From NCBI RefSeq assembly GCF_003626595.1, contig NZ_RBAK01000013.1, forward strand, positions 1-64,000: a stretch of 64,000 nucleotides of DNA, given 5' to 3'. The stretch comes from Micromonospora endolithica. Its GTDB lineage: Bacteria > Actinomycetota > Actinomycetes > Mycobacteriales > Micromonosporaceae. The notes under the pieces are model-generated. The model saw only the letters and a list, made by a program, of their open reading frames with translations. It ran no database searches and was not told the origin of the DNA. Positions within the stretch are counted from its first letter, which is position 1. Each line of letters starts with the position of its first letter. Below, piece by piece: positions 9,504-17,684 of this stretch. The position numbers and the translations under genes are program-made.

Positions 9504-9568
9504 CCGATCGGTGACGTTGTGGCGACTCGACACGCCGAGCGCAGTCCTGCTGGACCGTCACCGATCGG
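9504..9568. repeat. perfect 13-bp inverted repeat, REP or terminator
   Basis: CCGATCGGTGACG (9504-9516) pairs perfectly with CGTCACCGATCGG (9556-9568) across a 39-base loop. It lies 36 bases after the ABC permease stop. The long loop and absent T-tract make a REP-like palindrome as likely as a terminator. Confidence 0.65.
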
Positions 9569-9682
9569 TGGGCCCTAGCAGACCGGCGTGGCGTTTGGGG
9601 GCTGTCCACAGGGGCGCCCTTCGTCCACAGGTGCTCACGTCGGCGTGGCGGGGAAGCGGGGGCGGTAGGGAGGCTGCGGGGT

Positions 9683-10630
9683 GTGAACCCGGTGCTTCGT
9701 GACCTCTTGGATCGGCAGGGTGGGCTGGTGACACGAGGAACGGCCTGTCAGGTCGTACCAGAGTGGACACTCGAGCAGGCATGTTCGAGCGGGGGTCTCC
9801 TCCGGGTGCTCCCCGAGGTGTTCGTGGCGCCGCGCCTGTTGGAGGTCCGGCCGACCGGCGCCGTACCGCTGATCGGCCGCCTGGCGCCGGACACGGCGCA
9901 CCGCGCGGTGCTGGCCTGGGCGGACGGGCGTGCCGTGCTCAGTCATGCCAGTGCCCTGCACGTGTGGGGGCTGCTTCCGCCGGTTGCCGGTGCTCCGCTT
10001 CATCTGAGCGCTCCGGCGATCTCCGGCATCCGCAGCCGCCCGGGCGTCCTGGTGCACCGCTACCACGATTTGGTGCTCGAACCTCCGCATGTCGTCAACC
10101 GGCGCGGCCTGCCGGTGATCCGGCTGGAGCGGACGCTGGTGGACACCTGGCCGCTGCTTGCCTGCGACGACCGTCGTGCGCCGGTGATCCGGGCGGTCAA
10201 CGACCGGCTGACCACCCCGGCGCGCCTGGTCGCGGCGTTGGCCCGCGCGCCCAGGCTCCCCGGGCGCGCGGAGCTGCGGACACTGCTGGCCCGGCTCGCC
10301 CAGGGATGCCGCAGCCCGCTGGAGATCTGGGGCCACGAGCGCGTCTTCACCGGCCCGGGAATGCCGGCGTTCCGTCGCCAGGCGCGGGTCCGGGTCGGCG
10401 GCCGCACCATGTATCTCGACCTGTTCGCCGAGCGGGAGCGGGTAGCCGTCGAACTCGACGGCGCGACCAGCCACGGCGACCCGGGCCAGCGCGAGATCGA
10501 CCTGCGGCGGGACGCGCTGCTCGCCACCGTCGGGATCCTCACCGTCCGTTTCGCCCACCGGCGCCTGGTGCACGAGCCCGACGAGGTACGCCGGGAGACC
10601 CTCGCCATCCTGGCTGCCCGCCGCGGGTGA
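9683..10630 (+). CDS. AbiEi-like / DUF559 domain protein
   Basis: A 315-aa conserved actinomycete protein of unknown role. The N-terminal ~60 residues resemble the AbiEi-type winged-helix antitoxin domain (LLDRQGGLVTRGTACQVVPE). The C-terminal ~90 residues match the DUF559/Vsr-like endonuclease fold, with YLDLFAERERVAVELDGATS and RRDALLATVGILTVRF. The start is GTG 9683. Two copies of GTCCACAGG lie just upstream (9600-9630), resembling the actinomycete DnaA-box core, but their meaning is unclear. No partner toxin gene is adjacent, so a toxin-antitoxin role is not supported. Confidence 0.75.
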   Translation: MNPVLRDLLDRQGGLVTRGTACQVVPEWTLEQACSSGGLLRVLPEVFVAPRLLEVRPTGAVPLIGRLAPDTAHRAVLAWADGRAVLSHASALHVWGLLPPVAGAPLHLSAPAISGIRSRPGVLVHRYHDLVLEPPHVVNRRGLPVIRLERTLVDTWPLLACDDRRAPVIRAVNDRLTTPARLVAALARAPRLPGRAELRTLLARLAQGCRSPLEIWGHERVFTGPGMPAFRRQARVRVGGRTMYLDLFAERERVAVELDGATSHGDPGQREIDLRRDALLATVGILTVRFAHRRLVHEPDEVRRETLAILAARRG

Positions 10631-10716
10631 CCGCCGGGTCCGCTGACGCCCACTTCCCGACAGTGTGGCCGGTCGCGGCGGCGTACCCTTCACGGTCGAG
10701 CACAAGGAGGAGCCGG

Positions 10717-11286
10717 ATGAGCCATCTGCGGCAGGCTGAGCAGTCCCCGGACACTGAGCGGATGTTCGATGCGGACACGAAGGCGATGGGCTACCTGCCC
10801 AACTACACCAGGTTGTTCGCCCACAGTCCGGCCGTGTACCTGGCCTGGCAGCAGCTCAACGGCGCGGTGAAGGCCGAGATGGAGCTACGCCGCTACGAGT
10901 TGGCCACCCTCGCCGCAGCCCGGGCCCTGAAATCCTCCTACTGTGGACTGGCGCACGGAAAAGTCCTGCGAGACAAGTTCTTCGACGCGCCGACCGTCGC
11001 CGCCATCGCCTCAGAGCACGGTAGCGCCGGCCTCTCCGCACAGGAGGTCGCGGTCGTCAGCTTCGCCGGGAAGGTCGCGGTCGATGCGAACTCGGTCACC
11101 GAGGCCGACATCGCGGACCTGCGCGGTCACGGTCTCGATGACACCGAGATCTTCCGCGTCATCCTCACTGTTGGCGCGCGGTGCTTCTTCAGCACCGTCC
11201 TCAGCGCTGCCGGAGCCGAGCCCGACCCGCAGTACACCGAGAGCCTGGACGTCGACCTGCGGCAGGCGCTGAGCTTCGGCGGTTAG
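10717..11286 (+). CDS. carboxymuconolactone decarboxylase / AhpD-like protein
   Basis: A 189-aa all-helical CMD-family protein. The signature is KSSYCGLAHGKVLRDKF, with the conserved Cys and His of the CxxxH half-motif; the second Cys of the AhpD CxxC pair is Ser here, as in many peroxidase-related members. The opening SHLRQAEQSPDTERMFDADT and YLPNYTRLFAHSP are typical of this group. The strong ribosome binding site AAGGAGG sits eight bases before ATG 10717, which decides the start despite a long open frame upstream. It stands alone; an antioxidant or alkylhydroperoxidase-like role is inferred from the family. Confidence 0.85.
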   Translation: MSHLRQAEQSPDTERMFDADTKAMGYLPNYTRLFAHSPAVYLAWQQLNGAVKAEMELRRYELATLAAARALKSSYCGLAHGKVLRDKFFDAPTVAAIASEHGSAGLSAQEVAVVSFAGKVAVDANSVTEADIADLRGHGLDDTEIFRVILTVGARCFFSTVLSAAGAEPDPQYTESLDVDLRQALSFGG

Positions 11287-11352
11287 CCCTGCAGCGGATC
11301 AGCTGGAGGATGCGGCAGCGGGCAGTCGAGACCTCAGCGAACGTGGTGTTGG

Positions 11353-11634
11353 TCATCGCGACGAGCACAGGTTCCGGTGTCGAGACTCCGCTGTCGGCGC
11401 GGGTGGAGTGACCGCAGCCGGGCGTAGGCCGGCGAGTTGGACGTAGACCTCACGCCTGGCGGTCGCCCGACCGGCGCGGTCGATCACGTAGCCGGCCAGC
11501 CAGACCCAGCCGGCGTACGTGGGCTGGTCGCACACCGACACCACCCGGAACGTCAGCGCCCGGATCCCGGCGAACTGCACCGAGGCTCGGCCGTCGACGA
11601 CCAGCAGGTCGCCGGGGGAGGGACGGCCGGTCAC
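11353..11634 (-). CDS. conserved hypothetical protein downstream of DivIVA-like gene
   Basis: A 93-aa protein with no recognised domain. It reads RPSPGDLLVVDGRASVQFAG then beta-rich TFRVVSVCDQPTYAGWVWL and YVIDRAGRATARREVYVQ. The GTG at 11634 overlaps the stop of the DivIVA-like gene (GTGA), so the two are translationally coupled. The coupling suggests a shared function with the DivIVA-like protein. The longer open frame up to 12114 has no coding signature and is not used. Confidence 0.7.
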   Translation of the reverse strand: MTGRPSPGDLLVVDGRASVQFAGIRALTFRVVSVCDQPTYAGWVWLAGYVIDRAGRATARREVYVQLAGLRPAAVTPPAPTAESRHRNLCSSR

Positions 11635-11909
11635 CAGTGGCCCGCGTGGGGCGGCCGGCACTCGCGGGCGTGCATCGTCTGCCAGTCGCGCAGCGCCCGC
11701 CTGAGCCGGTCGTTCTCCCGACTGAGCAGCCGGAACCGCTGGTGGAGATCCGTCAGCTCGTCGGCCACCCGGGCCTGGAACTCGCGTACCTGCAAGGGGT
11801 CGACGCCGCGTCGACGCGCGGCGAAGGTGCGGGTCCGCACCTCGTGCGGGGTCATTCGGGCCGGCAGGCCGGTCCCGTAGGGCTGGCCTGATCGATACAC
11901 CTGGGCCAC
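11631..11909 (-). CDS. DivIVA-domain protein, short
   Basis: A 92-aa protein. MTPHEVRTRTFAARRRGVDP and LQVREFQARVADELTDLHQR match the start of the DivIVA domain, followed by a coiled coil (FRLLSRENDRLRRALRDWQ). Full DivIVA/Wag31 is several times longer, so this is a small paralogue that might bind membranes or other coiled-coil partners. The GTG at 11909 is preceded by GGAAAGGACC, which fixes the start inside a much longer open frame. It is divergent from a short GntR gene, with the palindrome at 12136-12151 between them. Confidence 0.78.
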   Translation of the reverse strand: MAQVYRSGQPYGTGLPARMTPHEVRTRTFAARRRGVDPLQVREFQARVADELTDLHQRFRLLSRENDRLRRALRDWQTMHARECRPPHAGHW

Positions 11910-12106
11910 GTCGGTCCTTTCCGGGGCGGGCGGGAGCGCGCAAGGTCCGTGCGTCGGGTCTGGAAGGGCGGGTCGTCCGCACACCGGCCGCGGACGACCC
12001 GCCCGCTCCGCCGCCGCAGCCCAGTTCGGCGGTACGACAGCAGAGCAGTCGGATGGGTCGGGACGGGCACGCACACCCGCCCCGACCAGGGGGATGAGCC
12101 GAACTC

Positions 12107-12216
12107 GTTGCCACGCGAGGACGGGCTCCGCTCCAACATAACTAGATATGTCAGAAGAGTCAACGCTGCTTGTTAGGCGCGTCGCGGTGTGATCGAATCG
12201 GGTTGCCACGCGAGGA
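12107..12216 (+). repeat. 15-bp direct repeat pair flanking the GntR operator
   Basis: GTTGCCACGCGAGGA occurs exactly at 12107-12121 and 12202-12216, 95 bases apart, on either side of the palindrome at 12136-12151. The second copy includes the GAGGA ribosome binding site of the GntR gene. It could be a small duplication or a second protein-binding element. The rest of the 312-base gap between 11910 and 12221 holds no gene. Confidence 0.7.
12136..12151. promoter_or_regulatory. candidate GntR operator
   Basis: ACATAACTAGATATGT is a 16-base palindrome with only one mismatched pair of positions (the A/T flanking the central CTAG). It stands out as an A/T-rich island in >70% GC sequence, midway between the divergent DivIVA-like and GntR genes. 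It is the obvious binding site for the 79-aa GntR protein. Confidence 0.7.
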
Positions 12217-12221
12217 GTGCC

Positions 12222-12461
12222 ATGCGAGAAGTGCCGGATTATTGGCGCATCGCCGATGATGTGATCGCCGACGTCAGGTCCAGGAAGTTGAAGCCGGGGG
12301 ACAAGCTGCCCTCGATCATCGAGCTGCGCGCTCGTTACGACGTCAGCCACGGAACCGTGCAGATGGCCTACGCCCGTCTGGAGGCGCTGCGGGTGATCCG
12401 TCGGCAGCAGGGCAAGGGCGTCTTCGTCACCGATCCGAAGACCTGGATGCGGGAGCCGTAG
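12222..12461 (+). CDS. short GntR family regulator (DNA-binding domain only)
   Basis: A 79-aa winged-helix protein: DYWRIADDVIADVRSRKLKP, then GDKLPSIIELRARYDVSHGT, ending in RRQQGKGVFVTD, the typical GntR wing. No effector domain follows, so it is either an autonomous small regulator or responds through oligomerisation. ATG 12222 has GAGGAG upstream; a GTG at 12189 is less likely. It is divergent from the DivIVA-like operon and may control it through the palindrome at 12136-12151. Confidence 0.85.
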   Translation: MREVPDYWRIADDVIADVRSRKLKPGDKLPSIIELRARYDVSHGTVQMAYARLEALRVIRRQQGKGVFVTDPKTWMREP

Positions 12462-12500
12462 GTAGCGACCCAGCGACAAAGGTGACGGGACCCAGTACCT

Positions 12501-13172
12501 TCAGGGTCGCTCGCGAGCTGGCTTGTCTCTCATTCTGGGCCCGATCCGAACCGACGTCACTCCGGCCCTCCGCAGTTCTTCGACCAGGATGCGCAGCTGA
12601 GTGCCGGCCATGAGTGGCATCACCCCGCCCTTGCAGTCCAACCAGAGCTGCCATCCGCCGGTCGGGGCCGCTTCGGGATCGGAGACGTAGTTCGGGGTGT
12701 AGTCGGCGTCGTCGAGGGCGATCTCGCCGTCCTCGTACTCGACACCGTCGTCGCCCACACACATGAACCGATTGGCGGCGGCTTCCAGGGCCGTCCGGAC
12801 CGCCTCGTCCGGTTCACCTTGGACGCGCACCGAGAAATCCTGAAGGGCGCAGCTGCCGTTTACTTGGTACAGCTCGAACGTGTTCTCGTCCACCGTCACG
12901 TCGCTGTCGCCCCACTCGGCGGCGATGGCCGCACGCTGCCAGTGGGCACCCAGCTCCGTCCGTTCCGCCGTCAGGTGGGCGATCTGCCACATCATCGGCA
13001 CACCGCCCAGCGTCGCCGCCCGCCGCAACCACCCTTCGGCGGCGGCGCGGTCGCCCTCCGCCGCCTGCTTGAGCCCGAACTCCGCGAGGCGGTACGCGGC
13101 CTGTGCCTCACCGCGCTCCGCGGCCTCGAACCACTCCTGCACCATCTGCCGGGTGACCTTGTTCCTGTCCAC
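12501..13172 (-). CDS. hypothetical protein with Sel1/TPR-like N-terminus
   Basis: A 223-aa soluble protein. Residues 1-60 form helical repeats resembling Sel1/TPR (EWFEAAERGEAQAAYRLAEF, AAEGWLRRAATLGGVPMM). The C-terminal ~150 residues are an unrecognised domain rich in acidic residues and Trp (DDGVEYEDGEIALDDADY, GGWQLWLDCKGGVMPLM). Base composition is slightly lower in GC than neighbours. No partner is evident: the gene is convergent with the short GntR gene and alone on its strand for 130 bases upstream. Function unknown. Confidence 0.72.
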   Translation of the reverse strand: MDRNKVTRQMVQEWFEAAERGEAQAAYRLAEFGLKQAAEGDRAAAEGWLRRAATLGGVPMMWQIAHLTAERTELGAHWQRAAIAAEWGDSDVTVDENTFELYQVNGSCALQDFSVRVQGEPDEAVRTALEAAANRFMCVGDDGVEYEDGEIALDDADYTPNYVSDPEAAPTGGWQLWLDCKGGVMPLMAGTQLRILVEELRRAGVTSVRIGPRMRDKPARERP

Positions 13173-13300
13173 CTTGAGCCCCCGTCATGTGTGATGCCCG
13201 GCATTCGAAGAGGCAGTGTGCCAGTGTCCGGTCCGAATGGGAGACCCCTGCGGGCCGATGCGGTGGCCGAGGCCCTGCGCCGCAGCGGTCGTCGACGTGG

Positions 13301-14035
13301 TCAGCGACCCGGCGCTGCCGACGGTTGGTCGAGGATGGCGCCGAAGCGTTCCTCGGCCAGGTCGAGCTGGCTCAGGATGTGCCGCTTCACCGGCTCGGAG
13401 AGCGGCGTGTCCGCCCGGGTGACCAGGTCCCGGAAGACCGGCACCAGGGGCCGGTACTTGCGGGCCGACGACTCCACCTTCGGCCCGACGGTGTGGATGA
13501 CGCCCACCCCGTTGTCGGTGAAGTCGGAGACCTTGATGACCCGCGCCCAGGGTTCCCGGTCCAGGCTGGCCGCGACGTGTTCGCGGTACTGCACGTGCCG
13601 GTCCCGGTCCGGGTCGTACGCCGGGTTGGTGACCGCGCCGACCAGCCGGGCCACCCGGGGTCCGAAGCGGTCGGCGAGGGCGGCCAGCGCGGCGGCGGTG
13701 CGGTCGGGGCCGGGCCGGTCGGCGGCCAGTTCGTCGGGGTGGTCCTCGACGGCGTCGTGCAGCAGGCCGGCGACGATCACGTCGACGTCGCGTACCTGGT
13801 AGTGGTGGGTCATCCGGATGGAGACCCGCAGCAGGTGGTTGAGGTACGGCTCGCGGACCCGCCGGTCGTCGCGGTGCAGGTCGGCGGCGAGGTCGAGGGC
13901 CTCGGTGAGGCGGGCCCGCGCGGGCTCGTCGAAGGCGCGGATCTCCATCCGGAACCGGGCCAGCAGCCCCGGCTCGCCGTGGATCTCGGTGATCGCGTGC
14001 ATCGGCATGGTGGCGAGGTGCGCGGGGAACTCCAT
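13301..14035 (-). CDS. HD-domain phosphohydrolase-like protein
   Basis: A 244-aa protein with a RelA/SpoT-type HD domain. YLNHLLRVSIRMTHHY and IVAGLLHDAVEDHPDEL carry the metal-binding His and HD pair, and KVSDFTDNGVGV supplies the distal Asp. It would hydrolyse a phosphorylated nucleotide or related metabolite; there is no synthetase domain, so it is a small hydrolase-like member rather than full SpoT. ATG 14035 gives a protein that begins just before the conserved region; the frame is open further but that stretch overlaps the PAS relic at 14043-14267. Confidence 0.78.
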   Translation of the reverse strand: MEFPAHLATMPMHAITEIHGEPGLLARFRMEIRAFDEPARARLTEALDLAADLHRDDRRVREPYLNHLLRVSIRMTHHYQVRDVDVIVAGLLHDAVEDHPDELAADRPGPDRTAAALAALADRFGPRVARLVGAVTNPAYDPDRDRHVQYREHVAASLDREPWARVIKVSDFTDNGVGVIHTVGPKVESSARKYRPLVPVFRDLVTRADTPLSEPVKRHILSQLDLAEERFGAILDQPSAAPGR

Positions 14036-14042
14036 CGCCCAC

Positions 14043-14267
14043 TTATAGCCGATCTTCACCGTCCCGGCGTGCCCGTGGTCCACCTTCCGACCGGTCGTCG
14101 GGGAGTAGGTCGCGGACGATCCGGCCGGCGAGCACGCCTTCGGCCAGCGGGCCCATCGCGGGCCACACGTCGGGCCAGCAGTCGGCGGCCGGCTGGCCGA
14201 TGCCGCCCGGGTACTTGTCGCCGAGCATCGGCGAGCAGGCGTGGTTGAACAGGTCACGGGGCAGGAG
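14043..14267 (-). pseudogene. fragment of a PAS-domain signalling protein
   Basis: Directly after the stop of the reductase gene, in the same frame and without its own strong start, lies about 60 residues resembling the PAS domain of SpoIIE/histidine-kinase proteins: NHACSPMLGDKYPGGIGQPA then DCWPDVWPAMGPLAEGVLAG. Intact relatives continue for hundreds of residues into phosphatase or kinase domains; here the match stops near the HD gene. It looks like a decayed remnant. The family assignment is by eye. Confidence 0.5.
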
Positions 14268-14762
14268 TCACGGCCGGTCGGGACCGATCCGGAAGACGGG
14301 GTGCCGGTGGGCGATCCGGTCGAAGTCGGCCAGCGGGGCGTCCCGGTCGATCGGCACGTGCGGCCTGGCACCCGGTGCCAGGGCCAGGTACCGACGCAGG
14401 ACCGGTGCCCGTTCGGTGACCGGCACCTCGTCGAGCCGCACCGCCTCGCGCCGTCCGTGGCGCAGGACGGCCCGCCCGCCGGCCGCCCGCACGTTGCGTA
14501 CCCAGTTGGCGTCCGGGCCGAGCATCGACACGAGGTAGCGCTCGCCGTCGTGGTCGGCGACCACCAGGGGCAGGGCGACGGTGCGGCCGGTGCGACGGCC
14601 GACCACCTCCAGCGTCACCCAGTGCGACGGCGCGAGCACGCCGCTACCGAAGTACGCCGCGGAGAGGCGGTTCATGGCCCGGGCCAGCGTGTGGGGCCGT
14701 CCGTGTCGGTACAGCCAGCGGGTCAGCCGGTCGCGCCGGGCTCCGCGTCGGTTCGGCGTCAT
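14268..14762 (-). CDS. nitroreductase / deazaflavin-dependent oxidoreductase family protein
   Basis: A 164-aa protein of the actinobacterial F420-binding split-barrel (DDN-like) family. The core reads WVTLEVVGRRTGRTVALPLV and GERYLVSMLGPDANWVRNVR, followed by AGGRAVLRHGRREAV. Such proteins use F420 or flavin to reduce small molecules. ATG 14762 has a near-perfect ribosome binding site (AAGGAGGTCCG). It is followed directly by the PAS relic in the same frame. The substrate is unknown. Confidence 0.87.
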   Translation of the reverse strand: MTPNRRGARRDRLTRWLYRHGRPHTLARAMNRLSAAYFGSGVLAPSHWVTLEVVGRRTGRTVALPLVVADHDGERYLVSMLGPDANWVRNVRAAGGRAVLRHGRREAVRLDEVPVTERAPVLRRYLALAPGARPHVPIDRDAPLADFDRIAHRHPVFRIGPDRP

Positions 14763-14882
14763 CGGACCTCCTTGGTTCCGGGTCCAGCAGACCGTGATCG
14801 ATGGTGCGCCGGCAGGGCCGTCGGTCCCGTCGCGACGGGCCGGAGGGTCCGTGCCGTGCGGCGCCTGGTTAGGCTGCCCGTC

Positions 14883-15308
14883 GTGATCCCGATCTCGTGC
14901 GTGCTGCTGGTCGACGCGGGTGGGCGGCTGCTGATGCAGCTGCGCGACGGCCACGCGGCGTACCACCCGAACGTCTGGGGCCTGCCCGGCGGGCACGGTG
15001 AGCCGGGGGAGACCCCGGAGCAGACCGCCCTGCGGGAGCTGTGGGAGGAGACCGGCCTGCGGCCGGACGGCGGGCTGCGGCTCTTCGCCGTGCAGGAGGT
15101 GCCCGAGGTCGGGCGGATCAAGCACTACTTCTGCGGTGCGACCCGGGCCCGCCAGGAGGACGTGGTGCTCGGCGAGGGCGCGGCGCTGGTGTTCCTCCCG
15201 GCCGGGGAGATCCTGGACGGCCGCCCGTTCACGCCGGGCACCCGCGAGGTGCTGGCCGACTTCCTCGGCTCGCCGGTGCACGCCGACCTGACCCCCCGCG
15301 CCACCTGA
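14883..15308 (+). CDS. NUDIX hydrolase
   Basis: A 141-aa NUDIX protein: PGGHGEPGETPEQTALREL then WEETGL is the Nudix box (GX5EX7REXXEEXG) with its catalytic glutamates intact. It would hydrolyse a nucleoside-diphosphate derivative, for example in housecleaning. GTG 14883 has no ribosome binding site but follows TAGGCT (14870-14875) by seven bases, so the transcript is probably leaderless. The longer frame from 14241 is not coding. It is divergent from the reductase gene. Confidence 0.9.
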   Translation: MIPISCVLLVDAGGRLLMQLRDGHAAYHPNVWGLPGGHGEPGETPEQTALRELWEETGLRPDGGLRLFAVQEVPEVGRIKHYFCGATRARQEDVVLGEGAALVFLPAGEILDGRPFTPGTREVLADFLGSPVHADLTPRAT

Positions 15309-15328
15309 CCGGGCCGTCCGGCCGTCGG

Positions 15329-16495
15329 TCAGGCCGGCGGGTGCCAGTCGGCGTGCCGGGCCATCGCCCGCAACGACGTACGCGCGGGGGTGAGCCGCAC
15401 CGCGGTGTCGCGCAGGGCGACGGCCACCGGGTTGCGCAACCGCTGGCCAAAGCGCCCGGCCTGCCAGGACGCGCGGGCGACGGCCTGGCTGCGGGGTCGC
15501 CGCCGCCGGTCGTACCCGGCCAGGGCGGTGGGCACCTCGTCGCGCCGGACGCCGGCGCAGGCCGCGCCCAACTCCACCGCGTCCTCGATGGCCTGGCCGG
15601 CGCCCTGCCCCAGGTTGGGCGTCATCGCGTGGGCGGCGTCGCCGAGCAGCGCCACCCGACCCCGCACGTACGTCGGCAGCGGTGTGCCCAGGTGGTGCAG
15701 GTCGGTGCGGATCACCGTCGCCGGCGGTGTCGCCGCGAGCAGCGCCGGGATCGGATCGTGCCAGTCGCCGAAGTGTTCCCGGACCAGGGCCAGCTCGTCC
15801 GGCGCCCGTCCGCCCGGCGGGGCGGTGACCGCGCCGAACCAGTAGAGCCGGCCGTCGCCGATCGGCACCATGCCGAACTCGGCGCCCGGTCCCCAGCTCA
15901 CCGCCACCGGAACGGGCCGGTCGAACGCGACCACGGCGCGCCAGGCGGTGGTGCCCACGTACGCGGGGGGTGCGATCTCGGGCCAGAGCCGGGTACGCAG
16001 GACGCTGCGCAGTCCGTCCGCGCCCACCACCAGGTCGGCCCGGACGGTGGCCGGCTCGCCGTTCCGGCGGTGCTGGACCGTGCCGGTGTCCGGGTCGACG
16101 TCGGTCACCTCGGCGCCGGTGTGCAGGGCCTCCGGCGGCAGCGCGTCGCGCAGCAGCCGGTGCAGGGTCGCCCGGTGGATGCCGAGCGCGGTGGTGCCGA
16201 GCAGCCGGGTCATGTCCGCGCTGTCCACCCGGGACAGCCAGCGACCCCGTGCCGTACGCAGGCCGCCCGAGGCGTCGGCCGATCCCCGGGAGCGGACCGC
16301 CGCGCCGAGGCCCAGCGCGTCCAGCCCGCGTACCGCGTTGGCCATCAGGGTGAGCCCGGAGCCCACCTCGCGCAGCTCCGGGGCGCGTTCCAGCACGGTC
16401 ACCCGCCATCCCCGCCGGTGCAGCGCGAGCGCGGCGGCGAGGCCGCCGATCCCGCCGCCCACGACCACCGCGTGTGTCCCGTCCATGTCGGCCAT
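15329..16495 (-). CDS. FAD-dependent monooxygenase (PHBH-like)
   Basis: A 388-aa class A flavoprotein monooxygenase. The N-terminal dinucleotide fold is AVVVGGGIGGLAAALALHRR, the DG-type motif is DLVVGADGLRSVLR, and the GD motif is VALLGDAAHAMTPNLGQGAG. It would hydroxylate an aromatic or related substrate with NAD(P)H and oxygen. The start could be ATG 16495 or 16486. It shares direction with the LacI gene upstream (38-base gap), but a common function is not evident. Confidence 0.9.
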   Translation of the reverse strand: MADMDGTHAVVVGGGIGGLAAALALHRRGWRVTVLERAPELREVGSGLTLMANAVRGLDALGLGAAVRSRGSADASGGLRTARGRWLSRVDSADMTRLLGTTALGIHRATLHRLLRDALPPEALHTGAEVTDVDPDTGTVQHRRNGEPATVRADLVVGADGLRSVLRTRLWPEIAPPAYVGTTAWRAVVAFDRPVPVAVSWGPGAEFGMVPIGDGRLYWFGAVTAPPGGRAPDELALVREHFGDWHDPIPALLAATPPATVIRTDLHHLGTPLPTYVRGRVALLGDAAHAMTPNLGQGAGQAIEDAVELGAACAGVRRDEVPTALAGYDRRRRPRSQAVARASWQAGRFGQRLRNPVAVALRDTAVRLTPARTSLRAMARHADWHPPA

Positions 16496-16532
16496 CCTCG
16501 TGAAGTCGATCCCGGGTCCCGACGGGGGGCGC

Positions 16533-17519
16533 TCAGGCGCTGACCCGGCGGACCAGCCGGGACGGGAAGGTGGTCAGCGGCCCGACCCGGCCACCGGCCA
16601 GCGCGGCGGTGGCCGCGGCGGTGGCGATCTCGGCCACCGGGTGGGTGGCGGTGGTGAGCGCCGGCGTGGTCATCGCGGCGAGCGGGATGTCGTCGAACCC
16701 GGTCACCGCGACGTCGCCGGGCACCTGCACACCGTCGCCGCGCAGCCGATCGATCACCCCGAGAGCGGTCGCGTCGCTGATGCCGACCACCGCGTCCACG
16801 TCCGGCCAGCGGGTCAGCACCTCGCGGGCGGCCACGCGGCCCCGCCGCGCGGTGAAGTCCCCGGAGACCGTGCGCGCCGGCAGGCCGGCCTCGCGCATCA
16901 TCCGCCGGTACGCGGTCACCGACCGGCCCGAGCAGGGCATCCAGTGCGGACCGGTGACCATGGCGATGCGCCGGCGGCCGGTCGCGTAGAGGTGGCCGAC
17001 CACCGCCTCGGTGCCACCGGCGTTGTCCACGTCGACCGACGGCACCTGCGGCGAGCCGATGCCGATGGAGACCACCCGACCGCGCAGCGCCGTCGGGACG
17101 GCGTCGAGCACCCGCGCGGTCGCGTTGAGCAGCACCACCCCGCCCACCCCGCGGTCGGCGGCCAGCCGGCGCAGGTCGCCCGGGTTCCGGCTGGGCAGCC
17201 AGTTCAGCGCCACCCCCATCCCGAGCGGCGCGCAGACGCGGGCCGCCGCGCCGACCACCCGGTCGACGTACGGGTCGTCCAGGACCGCCGCGCTCGCCCC
17301 GGCCGCCAGCACCACGAGCCGGACGCCGCTGCCCCGGGCCAGCGCGCGGGCCGCCACGTCGGGTACGTAACCGAGCCGGTCGGCCGCGGCGGTCACCCGG
17401 CCCCGGGCGGCGGGTGAGGCGTAACCGGTGCCGGCGAGCACCCGCGAGGCGGTGGACACGGACACCCCGGCGTCCCGGGCGATGTCGGCCAGGGTCGGTG
17501 GCCGGTCTGACACGGTCAT
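16533..17519 (-). CDS. LacI family transcriptional regulator
   Basis: A 328-aa regulator. The N-terminal HTH reads PTLADIARDAGVSVSTASRV, then the hinge region and a periplasmic-binding-protein-like sensor ending in GDVAVTGFDDIPLAAMTTPA. The ATG at 17519 has GGAGGAACG upstream; a very long open frame above it is a shadow. It is divergent from the MFS gene at 17685, and a LacI-type palindrome lies between (17624-17637). It probably represses that transporter in response to a sugar-like ligand. Confidence 0.92.
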   Translation of the reverse strand: MTVSDRPPTLADIARDAGVSVSTASRVLAGTGYASPAARGRVTAAADRLGYVPDVAARALARGSGVRLVVLAAGASAAVLDDPYVDRVVGAAARVCAPLGMGVALNWLPSRNPGDLRRLAADRGVGGVVLLNATARVLDAVPTALRGRVVSIGIGSPQVPSVDVDNAGGTEAVVGHLYATGRRRIAMVTGPHWMPCSGRSVTAYRRMMREAGLPARTVSGDFTARRGRVAAREVLTRWPDVDAVVGISDATALGVIDRLRGDGVQVPGDVAVTGFDDIPLAAMTTPALTTATHPVAEIATAAATAALAGGRVGPLTTFPSRLVRRVSA

Positions 17520-17623
17520 CTTGTCGTTCCTCCCCGTGCCCGCCGCCGGAGCCGTCGCGGCGGGACTCGACGTCATCATCTCCCGGCGGCCACCGCCCGG
17601 GTAAGGGGCGGACCGGGTTGTCG

Positions 17624-17637
17624 TGGTAGCGCTTCCA
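17624..17637. promoter_or_regulatory. candidate LacI-family operator
   Basis: TGGTAGCGCTTCCA is a near-perfect palindrome with the centre AGCGCT typical of LacI-family sites (TGGNAGCGCTNCCA). It sits between the divergent lacI-type gene and the MFS gene, 48 bases before the latter. Confidence 0.72.
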
Positions 17638-17684
17638 GGTGTCTCATCGGGCGGCAGGACCCGTACGACGAGAGGACCCTTGCC

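Noticed and set aside
9600..9630. Two GTCCACAGG copies as DnaA boxes or an origin
   Set aside because: Only two imperfect boxes, no dnaA/dnaN neighbours and no A/T-rich unwinding region.
9683..10630. AbiE-type toxin-antitoxin system
   Set aside because: The AbiEi-like domain has no adjacent AbiEii toxin, and the C-terminus is DUF559.
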